In this document: positions 48,155 to 56,197 of the stretch, piece after piece
How positions within the stretch are numbered: position 1 is the first letter of the stretch
Layout: every line of letters begins with the position of its first letter
DNA from: Paractinoplanes rishiriensis
Lineage (GTDB): Bacteria > Actinomycetota > Actinomycetes > Mycobacteriales > Micromonosporaceae
Assembly: GCF_016862375.1 (NCBI RefSeq)
Contig: NZ_BOMV01000007.1
Location: forward strand, 558,001 to 622,000
Length of the DNA stretch: 64,000 nt
Direction of reading: 5' to 3'
The notes under the pieces: model-generated
Told to the model about the DNA's origin: nothing
The model's input: the letters and a program-made list of their open reading frames with translations, nothing else
The model's database searches: none
Translations under genes and position numbers: made by a program

Positions 48155-48976
48155 ATGAGCATGAGTACGCCGGGTCCCGAGCGGGTCCCGTCAACGGTCA
48201 AGGTCGATAAGACGTCCGGCCAGGGCAAACCGCCCGCCGGCCCGGCAAAGGCCGCCGGCGCCAAGTCCAGCGGCCCCAAAGGCGGCGCCAAGCCCGGCGC
48301 TGGTAAGGGCGGCGGCAAGGGCCGCAAGCCGGTCACGCCGGTCAAGGTCGCCGGCAGCCGCAGCTGGGGCCCGATCGCGATGATCGGCGGGGTTTCCCTG
48401 GTCGCCATCCTGATCATCGGCTTCGGCACCTACAGCGTCGTGCGCGGTTCGCGCGACTGGACCGACAAGGTCGCCGAGATTCAGGGCGTGGTCAACTACC
48501 GCGCACAGAAAAACCCGGCGATCGACTCGCAACAGCACAAAGAGGGCCCACAGCAGTACGCGACCACGCCCCCGGTCGGCGGCGCGCACAACAACCGCTG
48601 GCAGAACTGCATGGGCGACGTCTACACCGAGCCGATCGCCAACGAGCACGCGGTGCACAGCCTCGAGCACGGCGCCGTCTGGGTGACCTACAAGCAGGGC
48701 CTCCCCGCCGACCAGGTCGCGGTCCTCGCCAAGAAGGTCCAGGGCACCGAGTTCATGCTCATGTCGCCGTACGCGGGCCTCGACAAGAGCGTCTCGGTCC
48801 AGGTCTGGGGCTACCAGCTCAAGACCGACGACGTGAACGACGCGCGGATCGACCAGTTCATCAAGGACACCCGCATGGTCGCCTCCAAGGAGCCCGGCGC
48901 GCCCTGCTCCAGCGGCAACACCACCACGGGCCCGCTGGCCGCCGCGCCGCCCGGCGCCGGAGCCACCCCGCAGTGA
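48155..48976 (+). CDS. DUF3105 membrane-anchored protein
   Basis: 273 residues. A Lys/Gly/Pro-rich N-terminus of about 70 residues, one TM segment (about 76-95), then the DUF3105 domain with TTPPVGGAHNNRWQNCMG, VHSLEHGAVWVTY and LMSPYAGLDKSVSVQVWGYQ. The His pairs suggest metal binding. Tail Pro/Ala-rich. Overlaps the DUF305 gene by GTGA, an association common in actinobacteria. Function unknown. Confidence 0.88.
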   Translation: MSMSTPGPERVPSTVKVDKTSGQGKPPAGPAKAAGAKSSGPKGGAKPGAGKGGGKGRKPVTPVKVAGSRSWGPIAMIGGVSLVAILIIGFGTYSVVRGSRDWTDKVAEIQGVVNYRAQKNPAIDSQQHKEGPQQYATTPPVGGAHNNRWQNCMGDVYTEPIANEHAVHSLEHGAVWVTYKQGLPADQVAVLAKKVQGTEFMLMSPYAGLDKSVSVQVWGYQLKTDDVNDARIDQFIKDTRMVASKEPGAPCSSGNTTTGPLAAAPPGAGATPQ

Positions 48977-49641
48977 CCGTGTCCACCGACCCTGGCGAGG
49001 CGGCTACGGCCGCCCCACCGGTCAACGGCAACGCACCGGGCCGCGGCCACCGCGGCCCGGTGTGGCTCGCCCTCACCCTCGCGCTGGGCCTCCTGCTGGG
49101 CATCGGCGTCGGCCTGGTGATCCCGCAGTTCCTCAAGCCCGGCGACACGTCGCCCGAGGCCGGCTTCCTGCGCGACATGTCGACCCACCACGCCCAGGCC
49201 GTCGAGATGTCGATGATCGCCCACAGCGCCTCGACCACACCCGAGATCATTTCGCTGTCCAGCGACATCGCCCTCACCCAGCACGCCCAGATCGGCTACA
49301 TGCAGGCCTGGCTGCGCGACTGGAACCTGAGCCCGACCAGCTCCCAGGAGCCGATGGCCTGGATGCCCGACGCCGAGGGCTCCATCGTCAACGGCCTGAT
49401 GCCCGGCATGGCGACCCCCGAACAGATGACGGCGCTGCGCGCGATGACCGGCAAGCCCTTGGACGTCGAGTTCCTGACCCTGATGCGCCAGCACCACCTG
49501 GGCGGCATCCACATGGCCCAGGAAATCCTCAAGCTGTCCGACGACAAAAACGTCACCTGGCTGGCCGGCACCATGGTCACCGCCCAGCAGGGCGAGATAA
49601 ACCTGATCGACATGCTGCTCAAGAAGCTGCAAACAGCCTGA
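48973..49641 (+). CDS. DUF305 ferritin-like four-helix protein
   Basis: 222 residues from GTG 48973. One TM segment (about residues 30-50), then a four-helix domain with the paired metal-site motifs MSTHHAQAVEMSMIAH and MRQHHLGGIHMAQEIL, typical of DUF305. Some members are linked to copper handling. Translationally coupled to the DUF3105 gene; probably works with it outside the membrane. Confidence 0.9.
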   Translation: MTVSTDPGEAATAAPPVNGNAPGRGHRGPVWLALTLALGLLLGIGVGLVIPQFLKPGDTSPEAGFLRDMSTHHAQAVEMSMIAHSASTTPEIISLSSDIALTQHAQIGYMQAWLRDWNLSPTSSQEPMAWMPDAEGSIVNGLMPGMATPEQMTALRAMTGKPLDVEFLTLMRQHHLGGIHMAQEILKLSDDKNVTWLAGTMVTAQQGEINLIDMLLKKLQTA

Positions 49642-49652
49642 ACGGGAACCGG

Positions 49653-49683
49653 TTGGCGGCGCGCAAACGGGGCCTGCTAGGCT
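49653..49683 (+). promoter_or_regulatory. Probable promoter of tRNA-Arg
   Basis: TTGGCG (49653-49658) and TAGGCT (49678-49683) with a 19-base spacer; the -10 fits the actinobacterial TANNNT pattern and lies 13 bases before the tRNA. The spacer is slightly long. Confidence 0.45.
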
Positions 49684-49696
49684 TCTGAACCACTGA

Positions 49697-49768
49697 GCCC
49701 CCGTAGCTCAGGGGATAGAGCGTCGCCCTCCGGAGGCGAAAGCGCAGGTTCGAATCCTGCCGGGGGCA
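49697..49768 (+). tRNA. tRNA-Arg (anticodon CCG)
   Basis: Full cloverleaf in 72 bases. Acceptor arms GCCCCCG and CGGGGGC, D stem GCTC/GAGC, anticodon stem TCGCC/GGCGA with loop CTCCGGA (anticodon CCG), T arm GCAGG-TTCGAAT-CCTGC, discriminator A. CCA is not encoded. It is the last core gene before the defence island and a plausible past integration site. Confidence 0.95.
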
Positions 49769-49847
49769 CGTCACAGAACTGCAACAACGTAGCGTTGCTG
49801 ATCGACTCCTCATAGTAGGAGCCTCCTTCGCGATCACCTAGACGAAT

Positions 49848-49882
49848 GATGCGAGGCCCTGACTGTGTCCGGGCCTCGCATC
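49848..49882. terminator. Hairpin downstream of tRNA-Arg
   Basis: Perfect 12-bp arms GATGCGAGGCCC (49848-49859) and GGGCCTCGCATC (49871-49882), loop of 11. It stands in the 262-base gap between the tRNA and the first island gene. Probable tRNA transcript terminator; no other feature is seen in that gap. Confidence 0.6.
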
Positions 49883-50030
49883 GCGTCAAGGGGGGTCTCG
49901 GTTACCTTTTGCGGCGGATGGGTCGGTGCCGGCCGTCCAACGACCCCACGGCCTGTATTCCAGGTTTGAGGCTCGTAGTCGCCTTCGTGGGTCGGACACC
50001 CCCGGCTCTCGACAGCATTCGTTACGTACA

Positions 50031-51185
50031 GTGACCGATCTCCGTGGCGTCGAGGATCGAGCGCTTGATCTTGACCACGTGTTCGGGCCGAATGGATTGG
50101 TTGATGTGACGCAGCAAGTAGGTGCCTCGCCGCGGCTGACGGTCGTGGGATCCGGAAACGCGGGACGCGGCGCAAGCGGTTTCTGGGAGGCGTTTCTCGA
50201 CGGGACAGCGGCGATCACGGTTGGTGGTGTAGTCGCGGGCGGCTTCGGTATCGAGGCGCTCAAGTCCCTGATGACCGATGAGGCCGCCGGGCGGTGGTGG
50301 TTCTTCCTGGGCTGTGCGGTTGGGGTGGCGCTCGTTGTGTTGGGTTTCCGGCTCCGGGGTCGTGCCCGACGTCGTGTGCGGGTGGGCATCGTGGTCACCG
50401 CGATGGACGCGCGGCGAGGCTTGGCGCGGGCGCGTCAGCTCGATCAGCAGGCGGAGACGTTCAGCCGGGATACATCCACAGTCACACTGAAAACGGACGT
50501 CGAATTGTCCGGCGACGGGTCTCAAGATCGGCACCTGGTGGATCTGCTGGCCGACGAGACTCTCGTGGCGACGATGATGGCCGAACGCCTGACTCCGGAC
50601 GCAGCCCGGATCAACCTGATTCCGACGATGCCGTTGAATGTGGCGTTCTGGTTCGGGGCTCGATTGGGGCATACCCACGCCCGGGAGGTTGCGGTGCACG
50701 CGATCCGCCAAGCGGACGGGGCACCCCCGTACTTCCCGGCCACATCCTTGCGCGCAGTGGAGTCGAACGTGACGCCGTTGAACGTGGAGCGGCTGGAAGC
50801 GGTCGACGGCGGCGACCCGTCCAAGGTCGCGCTCGCGCTGGATCTCCAGGGCTTTGGAGACCAGTTCACCGACCAAGTCCTGGCGGCCTGCCGTCAGCAC
50901 CGGATCGGGTACCTGTTGCGGCTGCGCACCTTCACGCCCCGCCTAGCGGAGGACGGCAAGACGTTCAACGGCGTCGTGGAGCAGACTTGCCACGCCTGGC
51001 GTACGGCTGCGCTGCCCGCTGCGGCCAGGACCGGCCAACACGCCATCTTCCTCAGCGGCCCGGTAGCGATCGCAGTGGCCTTGGGCGCGCGGCTCGCCGC
51101 GCCCGAGAAGAACAAGTGGACCGCGTTCACGTTCGACACCTCGACCAGTTCCTACGAACCGTTCCCACCGCCTTCAGCTCCCTGA
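50031..51185 (+). CDS. Two-TM SAVED-domain effector (CBASS-like)
   Basis: About 384 residues if it starts at GTG 50031; GTG 50106 is an alternative, and neither has a clear ribosome site. Two hydrophobic segments lie near residues 58-79 and 89-108, followed by an Arg-rich stop-transfer. A soluble region follows whose end has the SAVED pattern: ALDLQGFG, FLSGPVAIAVALGARLAA, then a strand and TSTSSYEPF. SAVED domains bind cyclic oligonucleotides. TM-SAVED proteins (Cap14 type) are CBASS effectors thought to damage the membrane on activation. The CD-NTase gene lies 160 bases downstream. The SAVED call is by eye, the operon context strengthens it. Confidence 0.72.
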   Translation: MTDLRGVEDRALDLDHVFGPNGLVDVTQQVGASPRLTVVGSGNAGRGASGFWEAFLDGTAAITVGGVVAGGFGIEALKSLMTDEAAGRWWFFLGCAVGVALVVLGFRLRGRARRRVRVGIVVTAMDARRGLARARQLDQQAETFSRDTSTVTLKTDVELSGDGSQDRHLVDLLADETLVATMMAERLTPDAARINLIPTMPLNVAFWFGARLGHTHAREVAVHAIRQADGAPPYFPATSLRAVESNVTPLNVERLEAVDGGDPSKVALALDLQGFGDQFTDQVLAACRQHRIGYLLRLRTFTPRLAEDGKTFNGVVEQTCHAWRTAALPAAARTGQHAIFLSGPVAIAVALGARLAAPEKNKWTAFTFDTSTSSYEPFPPPSAP

Positions 51186-51344
51186 GCTGGAGGCGATCGA
51201 GCCAGCGGTCGGACCGGAGAAACTGTCGTACCCTCGGCCTACCCTTGAGGCGAAGAGGTAGCCCACAGGTCAGGAAGGGCCGGATCGTGGTGCGCCCACG
51301 ACCTGGTGACCGGTGGTGCCATCGCATGGCATGAGGGGGATTCT

Positions 51345-52319
51345 GTGACGTTGAACGAGGCGTTCGACGCCTTCCAGGAAAAGGTCGACGCTGACCCGGA
51401 GCAGGTCAAGGAGGCACGCACCCGCCGCGACACGTTCAAGGCGGCCCTGGGCGGCGAGGCAGACGTCGCCGAGGTCTGGGGCTCCGGGTCGCTGCGACGC
51501 AGCACGCACATCGGGCCGAAGATTCACGATCTTGACCTCGTGGTGATCTTCGAGTCGGACGAGCACCCGGAGTGGGGACAGGCCGGCGACTCGGCCGGTG
51601 AGGCGCTGGATGTGCTGGGCGGAAAGGTCAACAAGCTGCTCGGCGCGACGCACGGCACCGTGGAGAAGCTCGTCCGCCTCGCCAGCCCTCGCGACCACGC
51701 GGTGAAGTGCTTCATCGACCTGCCCGGGGACAAGGACGGCTTCACGGTCGACTCGATGCCGGCGCTGCGGCACAACGGGGCGCTGCTGATCCCCGAGAAG
51801 AGTTCCCGTCTGTGGGTGCCGGCCGACCCGATGTACCTGGTACAGGAGATCGCGAAGCAGAGCGCGAAGTGGGACTTCTACCTACGCATGATCCGCGTTC
51901 TCCGGTGGTGGACGCGGCGGGCCGAGGTCGAGGACAAGGTCAAGAAGCTGGTGATGGAGGTGCTCGCCCTTCACCACCTGCCGACCGGGTACTCACGGCC
52001 GGAGGCCCTGAAGCGGTTCTTCACCGCCGCCGCCGTCGCCGTCGGCGATGGCCCCGTCGAGGACCCGGCCGGGCACTGCGGGGAGATCCAGCGGGATCTT
52101 GACTACGTCGGCCTGCGCAACTCGCTGTCCGACGCCGCGGATCTGGCCGATCAGGCGTGTGAGGCGGCCGAGCAGGGGTACACGGATGATGCCAAGCGCC
52201 TGTGGCGTGATGTGTTCGGCAGCGACTTCCCGGCTCCGAAGGGCAAGGCCAGCGCCGGACCGGCGCTGATCGTCCCGGCGGTGGCACCACGCCGCATTCG
52301 GGATGCTCCGCAGGGCTGA
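51345..52319 (+). CDS. CD-NTase-type nucleotidyltransferase (CBASS cyclase)
   Basis: 324 residues from GTG 51345, with GAGGGGGA 5 bases upstream. Polymerase-beta-type motif VWGSGSLRRSTHIGPKIHDL continues as DLDLVVIF; the metal Asps are residues 62 and 64, with the third likely Asp136 in FTVDSM. The helical C-terminal half has RVLRWWTRR and HHLPTGYSRPEALKRFFTAA, as in the OAS-like/CD-NTase group. Predicted product: a cyclic di- or oligonucleotide made on phage infection. The exact clade and product cannot be told by eye. Two bases separate it from the E2 gene. Confidence 0.82.
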   Translation: MTLNEAFDAFQEKVDADPEQVKEARTRRDTFKAALGGEADVAEVWGSGSLRRSTHIGPKIHDLDLVVIFESDEHPEWGQAGDSAGEALDVLGGKVNKLLGATHGTVEKLVRLASPRDHAVKCFIDLPGDKDGFTVDSMPALRHNGALLIPEKSSRLWVPADPMYLVQEIAKQSAKWDFYLRMIRVLRWWTRRAEVEDKVKKLVMEVLALHHLPTGYSRPEALKRFFTAAAVAVGDGPVEDPAGHCGEIQRDLDYVGLRNSLSDAADLADQACEAAEQGYTDDAKRLWRDVFGSDFPAPKGKASAGPALIVPAVAPRRIRDAPQG

Positions 52320-52321
52320 CC

Positions 52322-52885
52322 GTGCCGGACCGTCACAGCGTCGTGCCGATCAACTGGTGGGAGGCCGAGCCGCACCGCTTCGCCCAGGACCAGGAGGAAG
52401 TGGCCGCCCGATTTCCTGATCTCCGCTGGGTGGCCGAGGGCGCTGGCCGGTGGGAGGGCCGCCTGCCGATGTGGCCCCTCGACCGGCCCCAGCCGCCGGG
52501 CCTGACCGAACTGCTCGGGGGGTCGGGAATGGTTGTCGTCATCGTGTACCGACAGGCGTATCCCATGGTGGCCCCCCGGATCTACCCGGTTGATCCGCGC
52601 CCGGAGCCCCTCGAGTGCACGCAACACCGCTGGCACGTGCTGGGCGACGGAAGCTTGTGCCTGTTCCAGAGCGAGACAGCCTGGAACCCGAACGACTCGA
52701 TCTGCGATCTTATCGTCAAGGCCGCCGCCTGGCGCATCGAGTACGCCCTCGTCAAGGCTGGCGCTATCGACGGGATGACCCTCAACGGCATTGTCAGTGA
52801 TAGCGGCCACGACGCCTTGATCACCCGCACCGGTATGTCGAACGCCAGCAGCACACCGCCAGACCCGATAGCGGACGCCGCATGA
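52322..52885 (+). CDS. E2-like ubiquitin-conjugating-fold protein
   Basis: 187 residues from GTG 52322. The core is WRWEGRLP-like early strands (GRWEGRLPMWPL), YPMVAPRIYPVDP (the E2 PxxxP strand), and HRWHVLGDGSLCLFQ with the candidate catalytic Cys113, followed by SICDLIVKAAAWRIEYAL. This is the CBASS type II E2 pattern, where E1-E2 (Cap2) conjugates the CD-NTase C-terminus to targets. Here E2 is its own gene, not fused to E1. Its ATGA overlaps the E1 gene. Confidence 0.8.
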   Translation: MPDRHSVVPINWWEAEPHRFAQDQEEVAARFPDLRWVAEGAGRWEGRLPMWPLDRPQPPGLTELLGGSGMVVVIVYRQAYPMVAPRIYPVDPRPEPLECTQHRWHVLGDGSLCLFQSETAWNPNDSICDLIVKAAAWRIEYALVKAGAIDGMTLNGIVSDSGHDALITRTGMSNASSTPPDPIADAA

Positions 52886-54174
52886 TCGGACCCCTCATCC
52901 TGCTCCCGCACGAGGGCGCCCGCCATCTCCTCGCGTCGCCCGGCACCCGCGGCACCATCCGTTTCCGTCGTGCTCCTCGTGACAACCTCACGGTCATCAG
53001 CTTCGTCCACAACGGAACATCGGGGTTCCAGACCAATTTGCGTCCCAGGCGTCACCCGTTGAACAACGCCGACCCAGGCGGCGAGGGACTCTGGTGCACG
53101 GTCCCGGTCGACCTCCACCTCGCCTGGTACGAGATGGCCCGACGACACGCGGCGATGACCACGTTCGACGCCTTCAAAGACATGGTCCCCGTCGCCTTGA
53201 AAGATCCTGGCAACACGGGCTACATCGTCCTGACCTACGCGCCGGACGCCGCCGTCACGCCGTACACCGAAGTACCCATCCCGGTGTTCGCCGGCTGGTT
53301 CGTCACCCGGCGGGGCGCCGAACCGGTGCGGGTAGAAACCGAACCGGAGACGGTCGGGCTCGACCAGATCCGCCGCTACTGGCCAGTGGACGACCTGGCG
53401 AAAGTCACGACACTACTGATCGGGGTCGGCAGCATCGGCGGTGCAGCCGCCCGCGCCCTCGCCGGGTACGGCATCGGTCGGCTACGGCTCCTCGACCCTG
53501 ACCGGCTGATGTGGCACAACCTCGTCCGCCACGTCCTCCCCGAGCAATACGTCGGGCAGTACAAGGCCGACGCGATGCACGCATTTCTCGCCGACTGTTA
53601 TCCACACACCGCACTGGAAGCACACCGCCTCGACGTCGTCGAACACGCCGACCACGTACGTGGTCTCCTGGCAGACACCGACATCGTGCTGTGCTGTGCC
53701 GACGGGGTCGGCGCCCGACGAACCGTCAGCCACCTCTCCCGCCGGGCGCACCGACCCGCAGTTCTCGGCTGCGTGCTAGCTGACGGCGGCATCGGCGAGA
53801 TCATCCGTCTCCGACCCTGGCTCGACCACGGCTGCCTCCTCTGCCGCCGACAGGCCCTCATCGACACCGGCGTACTCGACCCGGAACCCGAACTAGAGGC
53901 CGCGTACGGCACCGGTACCTTGCATCGCCCGATGACCGCGGTCGGCTCCGACCTGGCCCTCGTCGGAGATCTAGCGGCCAAGATCACCGTCGCAACGGTG
54001 CTGGAGGCGGCGGGCCACTTCGAACACCGCCTTCCGGGTGAGACCCTTACGGTCGGGCTACAGGCCCGCAGAGGATGGACGGGTCCGTTCGATTTAGGCT
54101 TCACCGGCCAAACTCGATGGACGCCCGTAGCACCGCCGAAACTGGGTTGTTCCACTTGCGCACCCTCTGGCTAG
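52882..54174 (+). CDS. ThiF/E1-like adenylyltransferase with extra N-terminal domain
   Basis: 430 residues from ATG 52882. Residues 1-160 form a domain I do not recognise with certainty; it could be a degenerate JAB-type or E2-like fold (VPVDLHLAWYEM, TTFDAF), but no HxH...D metal set is present. From about residue 170 it is a ThiF/E1 fold: LLIGVGSIGGAAARALAGYG, LRLLDPDRLMWHNLVRHVL, DIVLCCADGVGARR. Two CxxC pairs (CLLC and the C-terminal CSTC) likely bind zinc, and the Cys in LGCVLADGG is a candidate thioester site. Follows E2 by overlap; together they resemble a split Cap2. Confidence 0.8.
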   Translation: MIGPLILLPHEGARHLLASPGTRGTIRFRRAPRDNLTVISFVHNGTSGFQTNLRPRRHPLNNADPGGEGLWCTVPVDLHLAWYEMARRHAAMTTFDAFKDMVPVALKDPGNTGYIVLTYAPDAAVTPYTEVPIPVFAGWFVTRRGAEPVRVETEPETVGLDQIRRYWPVDDLAKVTTLLIGVGSIGGAAARALAGYGIGRLRLLDPDRLMWHNLVRHVLPEQYVGQYKADAMHAFLADCYPHTALEAHRLDVVEHADHVRGLLADTDIVLCCADGVGARRTVSHLSRRAHRPAVLGCVLADGGIGEIIRLRPWLDHGCLLCRRQALIDTGVLDPEPELEAAYGTGTLHRPMTAVGSDLALVGDLAAKITVATVLEAAGHFEHRLPGETLTVGLQARRGWTGPFDLGFTGQTRWTPVAPPKLGCSTCAPSG

Positions 54175-54175
54175 T

Positions 54176-54345
54176 TTGGAAGCTGCGCGTCCGCGCATTG
54201 AACGCGGCTTCAACCGGCGCAAACAACTGGCGTGGACTGGCCACCCGCTACGACAAGCTGGGCGTCATGCTCAGTACGCGAAGTTCGGAGTTGCGTCTGC
54301 GTGCACTCTTTCGTTTCGGCGTGTCGAGCGCGGTCTCACAAGTCG
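54176..54345 (+). pseudogene. IS5-type transposase C-terminal remnant, frameshifted
   Basis: In one frame the bases read RPRIERGFNRRKQ, and the sequence directly after continues in another frame as WRGLATRYDKLGVM. Joined, they match the C-terminal signature of IS5-group transposases (ER.FNR.K..RG.ATRYDK). The rest of the transposase is absent. It begins 2 bases after the E1 gene and marks the right edge of the CBASS-like operon. No terminal inverted repeat is seen. Confidence 0.75.
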
Positions 54346-54494
54346 ATCACATAACGTGAGTGGGTTGCTCGTTCAGCGCGACATCCGGTTCCTGAAGGCC
54401 GTACCGATGGCTTCGGGGGTCATCGGACTGAAGCCAATGAGGGCTCGCATCCCGCGGTGCCCCCTTCGGCCCGAGGCCTTACTGGAAGGCCCGC

Positions 54495-54725
54495 ATGAAG
54501 CCTGAATTACAGCAATGCAAGGAACTGCAGCAAGTCCCGCCTCCTAGCCGCCGCACCGAACTGATGTGGTCGGTGATCCGGACAGGACTTGGGCTGATCA
54601 TGCTAGTACCGCCGATCCCGGCAGCATCATGGGACGAGGGCCTCAGCTTGATCACTTGGATCGCCAAGGCCCTCGCTGCGGCTGGGCTGGTCGGCATTGA
54701 TCTCTTCCGCGAGCATCGCCGGTAA
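54495..54725 (+). CDS. Small two-TM membrane protein
   Basis: 76 residues from ATG 54495, with GGAAGG 5 bases upstream. Polar N-terminus, then two hydrophobic segments (about residues 24-45 and 50-69), ending DLFREHRR. A perfect 14-bp hairpin follows the stop by 10 bases, which supports a real transcript. No family recognised. Base composition is less GC-rich than the core genes. Confidence 0.55.
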   Translation: MKPELQQCKELQQVPPPSRRTELMWSVIRTGLGLIMLVPPIPAASWDEGLSLITWIAKALAAAGLVGIDLFREHRR

Positions 54726-54735
54726 GGCCCACTTT

Positions 54736-54769
54736 GAGCTCGGTGAGGGTAGCCGCCCTCACCGAGCTC
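54736..54769 (+). terminator. Hairpin downstream of the small membrane gene
   Basis: Perfect 14-bp arms GAGCTCGGTGAGGG (54736-54749) and CCCTCACCGAGCTC (54756-54769), loop TAGCCG, 10 bases after the stop. Confidence 0.75.
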
Positions 54770-55423
54770 CTCCGTTATCCACGGCGCCGATGCCTTCCGA
54801 CCGTCGTCTGTAGTCGTTACCAGCTATCGACGCAACACGGCAAGACTACACCGAGGCCGAGGAAGTAACCCCCACAGTGGGGGTGATTAAGTGCGGCGTG
54901 TCGACAGGTCATTCGGATCCTCTCGCGCTGATTGGTTGAAGGTCAGCCGAGCGCTTGCGTGGCTGCCGGCGGCACAGGCCGAGCACTGAGGGCATCCCGG
55001 CTAGGTGGCCAGGACGCCCTCAGCGACCTGGCAACCTCATGGGCCTTCCCTTGCTCATGAGGTCATCCTTCGTGGGTGCGAAAAGCGAGGTTTCTCCAAG
55101 GCGCCGTTGGCGATCAGGCGTGATCTTTCGGCCGTGTAGCAGCCGTCACACGATCTCGGTGTGCCGGCGGAATGGAGATTCCGGTGCCACGGGCATCGGC
55201 AGCTTGGTTCTATCCACGGCTAGTGAACGTCTACCTAAGGTTGGTAGCGATCAACTGGCGACGTCGGATGGGCGGCCGATTGGTTCTACCCTTCCTTCAA
55301 CTCGGTGCTCGCAGCACCGGTCTTTACCCTGGTGAGGGCCATGAGTAGGCTCCGGCTGGATCATCCGAGATCTTTGAGGTGGCCCGGGTCCTCAATTGAC
55401 TCAGCGGGCATCCTTGTGACGAT
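54770..55423. other. Gene-poor 650-base stretch
   Basis: No convincing gene on either strand: the open frames here have irregular codon use and no ribosome site. The one clear item is the near-palindrome ACCCCCAC-A-GTGGGGGT at 54868-54884, which could be an operator. The stretch is less GC-rich than the core and looks like decayed island DNA. Confidence 0.5.
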
Positions 55424-55753
55424 TCAGAGGATGTGTACGTCTCGCTGAGTGCCGTCAGCGCTGACGAGGCGGAACGTCTCGCCCTTGCGAACGGCGTCCT
55501 GGTATAGCCCGTAGAGCTGGATCGCGCGGTTGATCGCGTCCGTCTTGGATTCGCCAGTCCAGTCGGTGATCTCTTCGAGCTTGTCCATGACTCGTGCCAG
55601 CAAGTTGACGGTGATCTTCACCGGACCACGGCGTCGACCCGGACCGGGCCGGGGAGCCGGGGGTTCAGGAGAGGCTTGGGGCGGCAGCCCAGGCGCGTCG
55701 TCAATGTCGGCGCCGGCCACTGTTTCAACTGCTTCAAGAGGGCGGGTGTTCAC
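55424..55753 (-). CDS. Ribbon-helix-helix (Arc/MetJ-type) protein
   Basis: 109 residues. Pro/Ala-rich N-terminus of about 45 residues with PGPGRRRGP, then a domain whose pattern fits RHH: strand VKITVNLLARVMDKLEEITDW, helix 2 SKTDAINRAIQLYGLYQDAV, ending RLVSADGTQRDVHIL. GTG 55753 has AAGGAG 6 bases upstream, so I prefer it to ATG 55777 and 55885. Likely a DNA-binding regulator or antitoxin; no toxin partner is adjacent. Confidence 0.7.
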   Translation of the reverse strand: MNTRPLEAVETVAGADIDDAPGLPPQASPEPPAPRPGPGRRRGPVKITVNLLARVMDKLEEITDWTGESKTDAINRAIQLYGLYQDAVRKGETFRLVSADGTQRDVHIL

Positions 55754-55931
55754 TGAAACTCCTTCCGATCCGGACATCTGCGGGGGTGAGGGGTGATGGG
55801 GTGAGGGTTGTTCGTACCGCAGATGTGAGTCAGCGATACGGCAACCATACTTCCAACTCATGTACGTTGCGACCCTTGTGGCCATCCAAGGAAGGTGGTT
55901 AACGTATGACTACCCCCGAGTTCTCGTTGTA

Positions 55932-55971
55932 ACTCTCAGTACGGATAATGCAGACAATCTATACTGAGAGT
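55932..55971. promoter_or_regulatory. Long-spaced inverted repeat ACTCTCAGTA / TACTGAGAGT
   Basis: Two perfect complementary 10-mers at 55932-55941 and 55962-55971, centre to centre 30 bases (about three helical turns), in an AT-richer stretch between the divergent RHH gene and the membrane protein gene. A -10-like TAATGC (55946-55951) lies between them. It looks like a pair of protein sites. Confidence 0.5.
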
Positions 55972-56041
55972 GACTTTGCCATCGTTCCGCACCGTCCGTC
56001 AAACGAAGGCGGAGGTGCATTTGTTAGGTCGTGACACAATT

Positions 56042-56057
56042 TGTGATGTGCATCACA
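56042..56057. promoter_or_regulatory. Perfect CRP-type site TGTGA-N6-TCACA
   Basis: TGTGATGTGCATCACA is a fully symmetric match to the CRP/GlxR consensus, 141 bases before the membrane protein start at 56198. An overlapping smaller palindrome CACAATTTGTG lies at 56036-56046. Actinobacteria carry cAMP-responsive CRP homologues, so cAMP control of this promoter is plausible. Confidence 0.65.
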
Positions 56058-56197
56058 CAGGATCTGTACGGATATCCGCTTACTAGAGGTGTGTGAGCTA
56101 CATAACAGTCTTTCGTCCGACTGTGCGATGTCCGGATACGGTTCCCGGTGTACTCAGGCGCGAGGCGCCGATCACCGACAGAAAGGACCCCCCGACC

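Noticed and set aside
49939..49960. Possible third copy of the dispersed repeat (GTCCAACGACCCCACGGCC)
   Set aside because: Only a partial match over about 18 bases with several differences; likely chance in GC-rich DNA.
54955..55335. 126-codon plus-strand open frame in the gene-poor stretch
   Set aside because: Irregular codon use, no ribosome site and no recognisable domain.
49769..55423. Second att site (duplicate of the tRNA-Arg 3' end) bounding the island
   Set aside because: I looked for the T-arm/acceptor sequence on the plus strand downstream and found no copy; no integrase gene is present.
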